DNA from: an uncultured SAR86 cluster bacterium
Lineage (GTDB): Bacteria; Pseudomonadota; Gammaproteobacteria; Magnimaribacterales; D2472
Assembly: GCA_902557575.1 (NCBI GenBank)
Contig: CACEAR010000001.1
Coordinates: forward strand, 1-64,000
Direction: 5' to 3'
Length of the DNA stretch: 64,000 nt
The position numbers were made by a program, and so were the translations under genes. Below, piece by piece: positions 45,587 to 58,534 of the stretch. A model generated the notes under the pieces. That model made no database searches, was not told where the DNA came from, and worked only from the letters and a program-made list of their open reading frames with translations. How positions within the stretch are numbered: position 1 is the first letter of the stretch; each line of letters begins with the position of its first letter.

Positions 45587-48028
45587 CTATAAATCTTCAC
45601 TTAAAAAAAGCTCGAAATAGCTTTCATCTTCAGCAGACTTGCTAAGCTCTCCAGTTTTTTTATTTATCCTTACATAAGAAATGCCATCTGGAAGAGTAAA
45701 TTCATCTACATCAATCTTTTTAAAAGCAGAGTTCATATAATCTACCCAAATTGGTAATGCTGTTGTAGAACCAAACTCATTATCGCCAAGAGATTCAAAA
45801 TCATCATTCCCAACCCAAACCGTTGTTACAATATTTGAGTTGAAACCACTAAACCATGTACTTACAGCATCGTTTGTAGTTCCTGTCTTCCCAGCAAAAT
45901 CTTTTCTCTCTAAATATCGTGTAAGCCTTCCATTCGATCCCCTTTGGGAAGCTTCTTTTAGAATATCTTTCACCATAAATGCAACTCTTGGGTCAATAAC
46001 AGGATCTGATTTATTGAGAGGTGGCAAAAGAAAATATGGCTTTGATGCATCCAGCTGAACTGTGTTTAGCCATGGAAAAGCAGAAATATTGGAAATATTT
46101 ACAATATCTATTTCTGAGTGATCGAAAATGATATTTCCATTCTTATCCTTAATCTGACTTACATAATGAATATCGGAAATCATTCCATCGTTTGCAAATA
46201 CACTAAAGCCTCTGGCAACCTCTGCGGGAGAAAAATTGCCTGATCCTAAAGCTAAACTAAGATCTTGAGGCAACCTCTCTAAGCCAAAACCGAAATTATC
46301 AACAGTTTCAGATGATTCTTTTATACCGATTTCTCTTAAAAGCTTAATTGAAACAATATTTATTGATTGAACAAGCGCTTCCCTAAGAGTTGTTAAACCA
46401 TAAAATTTGCCTGAATAATTTTCAGGTCTCCAAAAAGTTTCAAGATTCTCGTCTTCAAAAATAATTGGAGCATCATTAATTAAAGATGATGGGTTATAAC
46501 CTCCGCTGAAAGCAGATGCATAAATGAAAGGCTTGAAAACTGATCCTGATTGAGGATAAGACTGTCTAACTCTATCAAATTGAGAATCATTAAATACTGA
46601 GCCGCCGACATAGGAGAGTACCTCGCCGGTCTTTGGGTTGAAAGAAATTAATGACGACTGTGCTTGAGGTATTTGATCCAACTTAACCTGATCATTTTCT
46701 GCAGACAGATAAACTAGATCTCCAATATCCAATAAATCCATGAATCCTTTTGGCGCTTTTCCTCTCCTGTTCTCATCTAAAAATTCTCTAGCCCAAGAAT
46801 AACTTTCATCCCATTGGATAGTTTCAAAATTAAATTTCTCATCAATAGCTGTAAATCCTGAATCCCAAACTTCAATAACAATAGCTCTTTGATGAGATTG
46901 AATAAATGGATTTTCTTCAAAAATATCACGAAGTAACTCCTCTGATATATTTTGATAATTAATTGGGTCAGATTGAATTACATAATCTTGAGATAATAAG
47001 AAATTAAAATCTTCGCTTTCTATTGATTTAAAGAATTCATCACCTAGCCTATCTATATAATTATTCTTTTCTCGCCAGCCATGCCTTTTATCATACTCAA
47101 ATAGCCTTTTTGTTATTGCTTCGTTTGCACTTTCTTGGAGTTCAGAATCAACAGTTGTATATACAGACCAGCCTTCCTCATATGCTCTGATACCATATCT
47201 GTTAATTACTTCAAATCTTGCAAGTTCAGCAAGATGGCTAGCTTCAAGATCATAATTATTGATAGATATGGGAAGGTTTATTTCACTATTTATTGCAGTT
47301 TGATAGTCTTGCTCAGAGATAAAGTCTAAAAGTTTCATTCTGTATAAAACCCAATTCCTTCTAGCTTTAGTTCTCTCTGGATTTCTAATCGGATTTACCC
47401 TTGATGGAAGTTGGGCAAGAGAGGCTATTAAAGCTGATTCAGCTACCGTCAATTCTCCAACCGATTTACCAAAATAAGTATTAGCAGCTGCCTCAATGCC
47501 ATAAGATCTATTGCCTAGAAAGATTGTATTTACATATATCTCGAAAATCTCTTCCTTTGAGAATGCGCTTTCAAGGTGAAATGCTAAAAAGATTTCTTTA
47601 ATCTTTCTCCTTACTTTCTTTTCTCGAGTTAAAAGATAGTTTCTAACAACTTGCATTGTAATTGTTCCACCGCCAGTTGCATCAAGGCCTACTCTAATAT
47701 ATTGAGAAAAAGCTCTTATCAAACTTGGATACGAAACACCTCTATGCCCAAAAAAGCCGTCATCCTCTGCAGCTAGAAATGCATTCTTCAAATCTTCAGG
47801 TATTTCTTCAAATCCTAATGGTCTCCTTTTCTTTTCTCCAAATTCTCCAATTAATTTCTCATCGGATGTATAAATTTTTAGAGGTATTTGAAGTTTTGAT
47901 TGATCAACATTATCTACCCTTGGAAGTTCAGATAATAAATAAAGGTATGTTGAGAGTATTATTACGCCAATAAAGGTTGCAACAAAAATTGCAACTTTCA
48001 GGAATAACTCTAAAAGCCTACTAACCAT
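45587..48028 (-). CDS. mrcA: penicillin-binding protein 1A (class A)
   Basis: Bifunctional peptidoglycan synthase: glycan polymerisation and peptide cross-linking in the periplasm. 813 residues. Membrane anchor at about 8-33; GT51 domain with AAEDDGFFGHRGVSYPSLIRA (catalytic Glu88), GGGTITMQVVRN and KIKEIFLAFHLE; an OB-like insert in the middle; transpeptidase with SVFK near residue 494, SIN in VQSINIVS, and KTG in AGKTGTTNDA near residue 712. Divergence from aroK matches gammaproteobacterial mrcA, but the pilMNOPQ genes often found in between are missing. Confidence 0.95.
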   Translation of the reverse strand: MVSRLLELFLKVAIFVATFIGVIILSTYLYLLSELPRVDNVDQSKLQIPLKIYTSDEKLIGEFGEKKRRPLGFEEIPEDLKNAFLAAEDDGFFGHRGVSYPSLIRAFSQYIRVGLDATGGGTITMQVVRNYLLTREKKVRRKIKEIFLAFHLESAFSKEEIFEIYVNTIFLGNRSYGIEAAANTYFGKSVGELTVAESALIASLAQLPSRVNPIRNPERTKARRNWVLYRMKLLDFISEQDYQTAINSEINLPISINNYDLEASHLAELARFEVINRYGIRAYEEGWSVYTTVDSELQESANEAITKRLFEYDKRHGWREKNNYIDRLGDEFFKSIESEDFNFLLSQDYVIQSDPINYQNISEELLRDIFEENPFIQSHQRAIVIEVWDSGFTAIDEKFNFETIQWDESYSWAREFLDENRRGKAPKGFMDLLDIGDLVYLSAENDQVKLDQIPQAQSSLISFNPKTGEVLSYVGGSVFNDSQFDRVRQSYPQSGSVFKPFIYASAFSGGYNPSSLINDAPIIFEDENLETFWRPENYSGKFYGLTTLREALVQSINIVSIKLLREIGIKESSETVDNFGFGLERLPQDLSLALGSGNFSPAEVARGFSVFANDGMISDIHYVSQIKDKNGNIIFDHSEIDIVNISNISAFPWLNTVQLDASKPYFLLPPLNKSDPVIDPRVAFMVKDILKEASQRGSNGRLTRYLERKDFAGKTGTTNDAVSTWFSGFNSNIVTTVWVGNDDFESLGDNEFGSTTALPIWVDYMNSAFKKIDVDEFTLPDGISYVRINKKTGELSKSAEDESYFELFLSEDL

Positions 48029-48086
48029 AATTTTAATATTTTATATGTTTAGGTGCTAAAATTCGCAGCTTAGTGAAAAATCTTTT
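48029..48086. promoter_or_regulatory. divergent mrcA / aroK promoter region
   Basis: An extended -10, TGCTAAAAT (TAAAAT at 48057-48062 with TG at 48054-48055), lies about 25 nt before the aroK ATG. On the minus strand TATAAA (complement of 48040-48045) lies about 12 nt before the mrcA ATG. The -35 matches are poor, which an extended -10 would tolerate. Confidence 0.4.
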
Positions 48087-48593
48087 ATGAATATTTATAT
48101 TGTTGGGCCTATGGGATCAGGTAAATCCACTGTTGGTAAAATAGTAGCTCGCTCGCTTTTTTTAGATTTCTTGGACTCTGATGAGGAGATAGAAAAAACA
48201 ACAGGTGCTAGTATTGATTGGATTTTTGATCTTGAAGGAGAGGAAGGATTTAGAAAAAGAGAGACGGCTGAGCTTGAAAAGATTGTGCAACTAAATTCTC
48301 ATGTTGTTGCTACTGGTGGTGGAATTATTTTATCTGATCACAATAGAAATCTTCTTAGTGCTAGAGGAGTTGTTATTTACTTAGAAACTCCCATAAAAAT
48401 TCAAGTTGAGAGAACAAGTAAAGATAAAGATAGGCCCTTATTAAAAGATGGTGATCCGGAATCAATACTTACAAAACTTAATAGTGAGCGAGAACACTTA
48501 TATAAAGAGGTATCTGACTATGCAATTCAAACGAGTGATAAATCCAGTCAAGAGGTTGCAGATCAAATAATAAATATTATTAAGAATAAATAA
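48087..48593 (+). CDS. aroK: shikimate kinase
   Basis: ATP-dependent phosphorylation of shikimate to shikimate 3-phosphate. 168 residues. Walker A GPMGSGKST (residues 7-15), shikimate-binding LDSDEEIEKTTG, FRKRETAEL, VATGGGIIL, and lid/adenine region KDRPLLKDGDP. ATG 48087 follows an extended -10. The stop overlaps the aroB ATG by one base; aroK-aroB is a classic pair and gives the direct precursor of the aroA substrate. Confidence 0.96.
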   Translation: MNIYIVGPMGSGKSTVGKIVARSLFLDFLDSDEEIEKTTGASIDWIFDLEGEEGFRKRETAELEKIVQLNSHVVATGGGIILSDHNRNLLSARGVVIYLETPIKIQVERTSKDKDRPLLKDGDPESILTKLNSEREHLYKEVSDYAIQTSDKSSQEVADQIINIIKNK

Positions 48594-49654
48594 TGATTAA
48601 AAAAGTTTTAGTTGGTGATGAAAAATATAAGGTTCTTATTGGTAAGAATAAGATCTTTAAAGATTATCTTCCCAGCGCAGTATCAAAGAATAATAAAATA
48701 TTTATTATTACCGATAAAAATATCCCTACTGCATACATTGAACTCATAAAAAAATCGATTCCTTCTAATAAAGTAATTGACTTGCTTAAAATTAAGCCTG
48801 GAGAGGAATCAAAATCATTTACTAACTTTCAAATGATCCTCAATAAGCTTGCTAAAAAGAAATATGATCGATCAGATTGTATAGTTGCCATTGGAGGTGG
48901 CGTTGTTGGGGATTTGAGTGGTTTTGTAGCTGCAAGCTTTATGAGAGGCATAGATTATATTCAAATACCAACCTCACTTCTTGCTCAAGTTGATTCATCA
49001 GTAGGAGGAAAAACTGCCATTAATATTGAGTCTGGAAAAAATCTTGTCGGAGCTTTTAAGAATCCAAAGTTAGTTTTGATATCTTCAGCCTTATTAAAAT
49101 CACTCCCGGAGAGAGAATTCAAATCTGGAATAGCAGAAATAATTAAGTATGGGCTGATTCATAACAAGAAAATTTTCAATATTTTTGATAAACAGCATCA
49201 GCAAATTCTGAAAAGAAACCAAAGAGTAATTGAAGAGCTTATTCATGAGTCAGTTAAAACAAAAGCAAAAATTGTTACTGAGGATGAGAGAGAGTTAGGC
49301 ATAAGAGCTATATTGAACTTTGGGCACACCTACGGTCACGCAATAGAAGCAATAAATAATTACAAAAACATTCTACATGGAGAAGCTGTGGCTATGGGCA
49401 TGAGAATGGCTTCTAAAATGTCCATGTTAGAGGGTCACTTAAATGAAAAGACTTATGAAAAAATAATTAATGTTTTTGATGCTCTTAACTTTCCTAAAAA
49501 TACATCAAATAATTATTCACACCTAAAGAAGTTTATTTTGAGTGACAAGAAGGTCAAAGGTGGGAATGTTAATTTAATACTTTTAAAAGGAATTGGCCTG
49601 TCATTCCAGACTCAAAAATTTAATTTTGAGAATTTCAAAAAATCTTTTTATTAG
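48593..49654 (+). CDS. aroB: 3-dehydroquinate synthase
   Basis: Converts DAHP, the aroG product, to 3-dehydroquinate; NAD- and metal-dependent. 353 residues. Motifs: IKPGEESKSF, CIVAIGGGVVGDLSGFVAASFMRGIDYIQIPTSLLAQVDSSVGGKTAIN (given here by its key parts GGGVVGDLSGF and DSSVGGKTA), GIAEIIKYGLI, and FGHTYGHAIEA with metal-binding His residues. The 3' end overlaps the convergent gltB stop by 4 bp. In pseudomonads gltB follows aroB in the same direction; here it is reversed. Confidence 0.96.
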   Translation: MIKKVLVGDEKYKVLIGKNKIFKDYLPSAVSKNNKIFIITDKNIPTAYIELIKKSIPSNKVIDLLKIKPGEESKSFTNFQMILNKLAKKKYDRSDCIVAIGGGVVGDLSGFVAASFMRGIDYIQIPTSLLAQVDSSVGGKTAINIESGKNLVGAFKNPKLVLISSALLKSLPEREFKSGIAEIIKYGLIHNKKIFNIFDKQHQQILKRNQRVIEELIHESVKTKAKIVTEDERELGIRAILNFGHTYGHAIEAINNYKNILHGEAVAMGMRMASKMSMLEGHLNEKTYEKIINVFDALNFPKNTSNNYSHLKKFILSDKKVKGGNVNLILLKGIGLSFQTQKFNFENFKKSFY

Positions 49655-52600
49655 GCAGCGCTGGCTGTTGTAGTTTTAAGGAGATCATTCACACTCAGAG
49701 CGACTGGCGAAACAAGCCAAAAGTTTGGCAGATATCTTTCAAAATCTTCTAATATTTCTTTTGCTTTCATGCTCTTGGTATTCTTGTAATGTTCCTCGAT
49801 AAGAAGTTTAAGATTTTGTCTATGTGGATCCATAGTTTCGCTTAAAACTCTGTCCAAATTGATCAATTCACGATTGCATTTGTCGAAGAATGATCTCTTT
49901 TCATCCAATACATATGAGAATCCACCCGTCATTCCTGCTCCAAAATTTGCTCCAACTTCACCTAAAATAACAACCTGCCCTCCTGTCATATATTCACAAC
50001 AATGATCTCCAGCTCCCTCAATGACTGCAGTTGCTCCAGAGTTTCTAACTGCAAAACGTTCTCCAACCCCGCCTGAAACAAATAATTTTCCTCCAGTTGC
50101 TCCGTAAAGCGCTGTATTTCCTGCAACTATATTATTGAGATTCTTTTCTAGCCTTTTAGGCGGCTTAACAACTATTCTTCCGCCGTTCATCCCCTTTCCA
50201 AGATAATCATTTACATCACCTTCGACTTTTAAATTCAAACCTTTAATGTTCCAACAACCAAAACTTTGTCCTGCTGAGCCAGTGAAATTTAAACTAATTT
50301 TGTTATCTAGACCATCTTCCCCAAAATTTTCTGCAATGAATCCAGAAATAGATGCCCCAACAGACCTATCGCTATTTGTAATGTTAAATTTTAAAGTCTT
50401 TGATTTATTTGAAATAATACTTTTTTTCGCTTTTGATAAAATCTCTCTATTTAGTTGGCCTTTATCCCAAGGCTTATTCCTACTTGAATTACAAAAGTAA
50501 GGTTGTAAAGACTTTTTGTCAGAAGCTAAGATTGGACTTAAATCTAAATCACCATACCTTTCAGGCATATTTTTAATAACATCTAAAAGTTCAGTCTTTC
50601 CAATTATATCCTCAAGCTTTTGTTCCCCAAGTTCAGCAAGAATTTCACGCACCTCATTACTTATAAATTTAAAGTAATTTACAACTCTTTCCTTCTCTCC
50701 AACAAAATGTCTATCAATTATGTCAGATCGCTGCGTTGCAACACCTGTTGCACAATTATTGAGATGGCATATTTTAAGATACTTGCATCCCATAGCTATC
50801 ATTGGACCAGTCCCAAAGCCAAAAGATTCAGCACCCATAACCGCAGCTTTAACTACATCTAGTCCAGTCTTTAAGCCGCCATCAACTTGCACTCTTACTC
50901 TTCCTCTTAATCCACTTTCTCTCAGAGCTTGATGAGTTTCAGATAAACCTAATTCCCATGGAGACCCTGCATATCTTATTGAGGAAATAGGGCTGGCTCC
51001 AGTTCCTCCATCATGACCAGAAATTGTTATTAAATCGGCATAAGCTTTAGCAACCCCACAAGCAATTGTTCCAACTCCTGGCTCAGAAACTAACTTTACT
51101 GATACAAGAGCTTTGGGATTTACTTGTTTAAGATCAAAAATTAATTGTGCGAGATCTTCTATTGAATAAATATCATGATGCGGTGGAGGAGATATCAGAG
51201 TGATACCTGGAGTTGAATATCTTAATCTAGCAATTAGCTCATTAACTTTTCCACCTGGAAGTTGCCCTCCCTCACCAGGCTTTGCCCCCTGTGCAATCTT
51301 TATTTGAAGCACCTCTGCACTTACTAAATATTCAGGAGTGACACCAAACCTTCCAGAGGCAATTTGCTTTATTTTTGAACGTTTATTTGTTCCATATCTT
51401 TCTTTTGCTTCACCTCCTTCACCTGAATTCGATCTACCGCCAATAGAATTCATAGCTTCAGCAAGAGTTTCATGAGCTTTTGGTGATAATGAGCCTAAAC
51501 TCATCCCTGCTGAATCAAATCTTTTTAGAATATGTTTTTGTGGTTCAACTTTTGATTTTTTGATCTTTGGTTTTTTACTCTTAAACTCTAAAAGATCTCT
51601 TAGCATGGAGGCTGGTCTTGAATTTACTAAATTAGAATATTTTCTATATTCATCTTCATCTCCACTTCTTACTGCTTCTTGTAATGTTTTCACTACATCA
51701 GGGTTATAACTATGGTATTCACCACCATGAATAAACTTTAATAACCCACCAACGCTTACATCGGATATATTTGATTTTGCGAATAATGAAATATTCCTGT
51801 TTTCATTTTCAAGATTCCTAAAGTTCTTTCCACCAATTCTGCTATCCGTATTTGTAAAACATTTATCTACAACTTCATTTGATAGTCCAACGATTTCAAA
51901 AAGTTGAGATCCTCTATAGCTAGAAATTAATGAAATGCCTAACTTTGAAATTATTTTTAATAAGCCTTTATTAATTCCCTTTCTATACTTTGCGCAATTT
52001 TCAAAAGGATCGCCTTTTAATTCTGTTTTATGACTAAGGTCTAAGATTGTTTGGTATGCGAGCCATGGATAGACGGAGGTCGCACCGAAAGCAATAAGAC
52101 AAGCAATTTGATGAGTATCTCTGGCAGAACCAGTACTGACAATAATGTTTACTTTAGTTCTCTTTTTTTGCTCAATTAAGGCTTGATGAAGAGCTCCGGT
52201 TGCCATCAAAGCATTCAAAGATAATTTATTTTTTGATGGCAGTGCCTCATTTAGATGAATAATTGTTGTGCCTTTATCTATGGCTGAAGAAACATCCAAA
52301 ATGAGCTTATCAATTGCATCTAAAATTGAACTACTTTCACCATATTCAAGATCAAAAGTTTTAACTTTAAAAATCTTATTTTTTAAAATCCAATCAAGTT
52401 TTTTATAAGAAAGAATTGGGGAGTAAGTAACTAAGCGTTTTGCATGCCCAGATGATGGTTCAAATATATTAAGTTCAGGTCCATAACATGTCTCTAGAGA
52501 CATCACTGATTGTTCTCTTAATGAATCAATTGGTGGATTTGTGACCTGAGAAAATTGTTGCCTAAAATAGTCATATATTTGTCTATTTTGTCTACTTAGC

Positions 52601-54075
52601 ACTGCAAGAGCTGTATCATCTCCCATTGAGCCTGTCCCTTCTTGTGCTGCAGCTCCAAGAACCTTAATGACGCTTGTTCTTTCTTCCAAAAATAAGGAAA
52701 AAATCTTTGTTGCAAGAGTATATTTCTCAGGAGATATCTTTTTTAGTCCACTACCTTCGGATTGATCAAGTTTAGATTCAACATAATTTGAATGCTCTTT
52801 TAACCAATCTCTATATGGATATTTGGAAGCAAGCTCTTGGTCAATATCAGTTTCAGTTAAGATTTTTCCAGTCTCTTTATCAACTGCAAATATTCCCCCT
52901 GGAGATATCCTTCCTTTAGCTTCAATCTTTGTTGCGCTTACTGGATTTACTCCAGTTTCTGAGGCTACTGTTACTGTCCCATCTTTTTCAATCTGATATC
53001 TTGACGGGCGCATGCCATTCCTATCGAGGAAGCTTACTGCATATCTCTTATTTGCAAGGGCAATGCCTGCCGGTCCATCCCATGCCTCCATGTGCATAGA
53101 ATTGTATTCATGGAATGCTCTTATATCTGGGTCAAGTATTTGTATATTCTGCCAAGCGGGAGGTATTACAGCTCTAATAGCCCTAAATAAATTCATACCT
53201 CCTTCAACAAGAAGTTGAATCATATTATCAAGCGCTGATGAATCTGAACCATCAATATTGATGAGGTTCTCATGCATGTGCAGATCTGGTAGCAGCTTTG
53301 ACTTAAACAAGGAGCTACGTGCTTTTGCCCAGTTTCTATTACCTCTAATAGCATTAATTTCTCCATTATGAGCAAGCAGTCTAAAAGGTTGGGCTAAATG
53401 CCACTTTGGAGCTGTATTGGTCGAGAATCTTTGATGAAACAGACAAGTTGAAGCTATAAACTTCTTATTTTTAATATCTAAATAAAAGCTTTTAAGGTCT
53501 TCTGGCATCATAAGTCCTTTATAAACAATGGTTTCATTTGAAAGACTGCATGCATAAAATTCCTCGAAATTTAAATATTTGTTCTCAATGATTTTCAATG
53601 CTTGAAACAAAGATGATCGCAGAGATAAATCAGAACTATTATCTTTTTGTTCTAGAAATACCTGAAAAATATCAGGGAGAGTATCTTTAGCTTCTTCCCC
53701 AAGAACAGATGTATCTATGGGAACATTCCTAAAACAAATCACTTTAAGATTTTCAGATCTAAAAATCTTTTTTAAGTCGCTCTGCAATTTGTCTTTCAAT
53801 CCTTTTTTAGAAAAAAAGCAGCCAATAGCAAATTCTTCTGGTAACGCTATAGATAACTCAGATTTTATTGTCTTTTTATAAAAGTCTTTATTTATATCAA
53901 ATAGTAATCCTGAGCCATCTCCAGTTTTTCCATCAAAACCAAGACCTCCTCTATGGGCCATGCTTGATAGAGCATCAATTGATTTTTCTACTACTTTTCT
54001 GGAGGGCTTCCCGTTTCTATTGCAGATTAGACCGTATCCACAGTTGTCTTTCTCAAGATTTTTATTAAATAGCAT
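49651..54075 (-). CDS. gltB: glutamate synthase large subunit
   Basis: Transfers the amide of glutamine to 2-oxoglutarate in ammonia assimilation. 1474 residues, full length. An 11-residue propeptide precedes the N-terminal nucleophile Cys12 (DNCGYGLIC). Class II amidotransferase domain with HRGGLGFDGKTGDGSG and HQRFSTNTAPKW; central domain; FMN-binding synthase domain with AMNSIGGRSNSGEGGE, KIAQGAKPGEGGQLPG and SGHDGGTGASP; the 3Fe-4S cysteines in CKYLKICHLNNCATG; and the C-terminal GXGXG beta-helix (GNTALYGATGGKLFVSGGVGERF). It is oriented opposite to gltD, an unusual arrangement. Confidence 0.98.
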   Translation of the reverse strand: MLFNKNLEKDNCGYGLICNRNGKPSRKVVEKSIDALSSMAHRGGLGFDGKTGDGSGLLFDINKDFYKKTIKSELSIALPEEFAIGCFFSKKGLKDKLQSDLKKIFRSENLKVICFRNVPIDTSVLGEEAKDTLPDIFQVFLEQKDNSSDLSLRSSLFQALKIIENKYLNFEEFYACSLSNETIVYKGLMMPEDLKSFYLDIKNKKFIASTCLFHQRFSTNTAPKWHLAQPFRLLAHNGEINAIRGNRNWAKARSSLFKSKLLPDLHMHENLINIDGSDSSALDNMIQLLVEGGMNLFRAIRAVIPPAWQNIQILDPDIRAFHEYNSMHMEAWDGPAGIALANKRYAVSFLDRNGMRPSRYQIEKDGTVTVASETGVNPVSATKIEAKGRISPGGIFAVDKETGKILTETDIDQELASKYPYRDWLKEHSNYVESKLDQSEGSGLKKISPEKYTLATKIFSLFLEERTSVIKVLGAAAQEGTGSMGDDTALAVLSRQNRQIYDYFRQQFSQVTNPPIDSLREQSVMSLETCYGPELNIFEPSSGHAKRLVTYSPILSYKKLDWILKNKIFKVKTFDLEYGESSSILDAIDKLILDVSSAIDKGTTIIHLNEALPSKNKLSLNALMATGALHQALIEQKKRTKVNIIVSTGSARDTHQIACLIAFGATSVYPWLAYQTILDLSHKTELKGDPFENCAKYRKGINKGLLKIISKLGISLISSYRGSQLFEIVGLSNEVVDKCFTNTDSRIGGKNFRNLENENRNISLFAKSNISDVSVGGLLKFIHGGEYHSYNPDVVKTLQEAVRSGDEDEYRKYSNLVNSRPASMLRDLLEFKSKKPKIKKSKVEPQKHILKRFDSAGMSLGSLSPKAHETLAEAMNSIGGRSNSGEGGEAKERYGTNKRSKIKQIASGRFGVTPEYLVSAEVLQIKIAQGAKPGEGGQLPGGKVNELIARLRYSTPGITLISPPPHHDIYSIEDLAQLIFDLKQVNPKALVSVKLVSEPGVGTIACGVAKAYADLITISGHDGGTGASPISSIRYAGSPWELGLSETHQALRESGLRGRVRVQVDGGLKTGLDVVKAAVMGAESFGFGTGPMIAMGCKYLKICHLNNCATGVATQRSDIIDRHFVGEKERVVNYFKFISNEVREILAELGEQKLEDIIGKTELLDVIKNMPERYGDLDLSPILASDKKSLQPYFCNSSRNKPWDKGQLNREILSKAKKSIISNKSKTLKFNITNSDRSVGASISGFIAENFGEDGLDNKISLNFTGSAGQSFGCWNIKGLNLKVEGDVNDYLGKGMNGGRIVVKPPKRLEKNLNNIVAGNTALYGATGGKLFVSGGVGERFAVRNSGATAVIEGAGDHCCEYMTGGQVVILGEVGANFGAGMTGGFSYVLDEKRSFFDKCNRELINLDRVLSETMDPHRQNLKLLIEEHYKNTKSMKAKEILEDFERYLPNFWLVSPVALSVNDLLKTTTASAA

Positions 54076-56817
<2,742 letters not shown>

Positions 56818-56821
<4 letters not shown>

Positions 56822-57705
56822 TCTTTCGGCTTGTCCCACATCCTCATTAATCCTTCCTGAACGCAACTTGCAACTAGTTTGCCTTTAGAATCAAAAATAG
56901 ATCCTCTTGAGAATCCTCTTGCATTCCTTGCTATAGGGCTATCAATTCGATAAAGCATCCAGTCTGAAAAATCTACCTTTGAATGAAACCACATAGCATG
57001 ATCTAAGCTAGCGCTTTGAAAATACTTAGACATAAAATTAATTCCATGGGGCAGTTGAGCAGTACCAAGCAAACCACGGTCTGATGCATACAATAATAGG
57101 GCTTGATTAATCACCAAATCACTGGGTATTTCACCATTTGGCCTCATCCAAATATCCCTTAATGGCTCACTCTTTTTTGGTTGAACATAATCAAAGTTTT
57201 GAGTAGCTCGCATTTCAATTTCTTGCTCTCTTAAAAAGAACTTATCCTTTTTTTTCCCATGAAGTTGTTCAATTGCTTTATTTCTCAGCTCCCAGTCGCT
57301 AGGAAGATCTTCAGGTTTTGGGATCTCGTTAAGGTCTATATCAATTTGATGCTCAAATCCTTTTTCTTCTTTTTGGAAAGAAATTGAACATGCAAATATT
57401 GCCTCGCCATTTTGGATAGCTCTTACTCTTCTCGTAGTAAAACTTTTCCCATTCCTGATTCTATCAACATCAAATAATATTGATTCCTCCATTATTCCTG
57501 GTCTTAAAAAATAAGAATGGAAAGAATGAGCCTGATGAGGAGCCTCTACAGTATGATTTGCGGCGATAAGACATTGCGCCATAACTTGGCCACCATAAAT
57601 TCTTTGCCAGCCAAAGTTTTGACCTTTCCATTGGAAGACATCTCTGTCAATTCTATCCAAATTAAATAGCTCTAAAGTACTTTTTATAGCCTTCCTATTG
57701 GGCAC
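56818..57705 (-). CDS. tesB: acyl-CoA thioesterase II
   Basis: Double-hotdog thioesterase that hydrolyses medium- and long-chain acyl-CoA. 295 residues. FGWQRIYGGQVMAQCLIAA, HSFHSYFLRPG, RNGKSFTTRRVRAIQNGEAIFACSISFQ, HAMWFHSKVDFSDWMLYRIDSP and ARGFSRGSIFDSKGKLVAS are characteristic; the catalytic Asp/Thr/Gln triad lies in the C-terminal half. The start is GTG at 57705, 11 bp inside the upstream SDR gene. It may work with the thiolase at 25943-27136 in lipid turnover, though they are not linked. Confidence 0.93.
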
Positions 57706-58450
57706 TTAAACCTCCATCAATAACAAGTTCAGTACCTGTTATCATTGAAGATTCATCTGATGCTAAAAATAATGCAGCATAAGCAATATCGATAGGCTCA
57801 CCTAATCTCCTAATTGGTATCTGTTTTATAAGCTTTCCTTCTATGTCAGCATCTGGGTTCATATCAAAAAGACCTTTTAGGATTTCTGTTCTCGTAAAAA
57901 CAGGATGAATAGAATTACATCTTACAAGGTCGGTAGTTCTTGCGCAGTGGAGAGCAACTGACTTCGATAAATGCCTTACTCCAGCCTTCGCTGAGTTATA
58001 GGCTGAGAAGTTATGTCCTGCAACAATCCCAGAAATTGAAGATATATTTATAATCGAGCCATTCCCTGATTTCCTCATCAATGGAAGAGAAAACTTACAT
58101 CCATAGAATACTGAGTCTAAATCAACTTTGTGAACCTGATCCCATGTTTCTAGATCACAAGATTCGACATCTCCGCCACCGCCTATACCAGCATTGTTTA
58201 TTAAAATATTGAGTTGAGAGAACTCAGTTTCAATATTACCTAAAACACTCTGCCAATCCTCTGGCTTGGTAACATCTAAAACATAGTATGGAGCATTAAG
58301 CTCTTCTGCGCTCTTCTTCAAAAGCTCTTCATTTATATCAGTCATTACTATTTGGGCACCTTCCTCAATTAATAATCTAGCCATTTCTTTGCCCAAACCT
58401 TGAGCAGCACCAGTTATTAAACCAACTTTATTTTTTACTCTATTGCTCAT
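57695..58450 (-). CDS. short-chain dehydrogenase/reductase
   Basis: Classical SDR of 251 residues. Cofactor motif GLITGAAQGLGKEM, with Asp after the second strand (VMTDINEE) favouring NAD(H). NNAGIGGGG, the catalytic Ser in INISSISG, and YxxxK in AYNSAKAGVRHLS are present, and the ending GTELVIDGGLSAQ is typical. Such enzymes act on hydroxysteroids, hydroxyacyls or cyclic alcohols; the substrate here is unknown. It overlaps tesB, so both may serve lipid or acyl-CoA metabolism. Confidence 0.9.
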   Translation of the reverse strand: MSNRVKNKVGLITGAAQGLGKEMARLLIEEGAQIVMTDINEELLKKSAEELNAPYYVLDVTKPEDWQSVLGNIETEFSQLNILINNAGIGGGGDVESCDLETWDQVHKVDLDSVFYGCKFSLPLMRKSGNGSIINISSISGIVAGHNFSAYNSAKAGVRHLSKSVALHCARTTDLVRCNSIHPVFTRTEILKGLFDMNPDADIEGKLIKQIPIRRLGEPIDIAYAALFLASDESSMITGTELVIDGGLSAQ

Positions 58451-58534
58451 TTTATAAACTCAAAAACATTTTATAATTAGTGGAAGTTTAACTTCTCAGG
58501 ATGTAGTATACAGGACTCAAAAATTGCTTATAAG
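58451..58534. promoter_or_regulatory. divergent SDR / cobS intergenic region
   Basis: 84 bp, AT-rich. Toward the SDR gene there are two minus-strand TATAAAA-like stretches within 35 bp of the ATG. Toward cobS TAGTATACAG near 58506-58515 could be an extended -10 but has no clear -35. No operator symmetry is evident. Confidence 0.25.
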
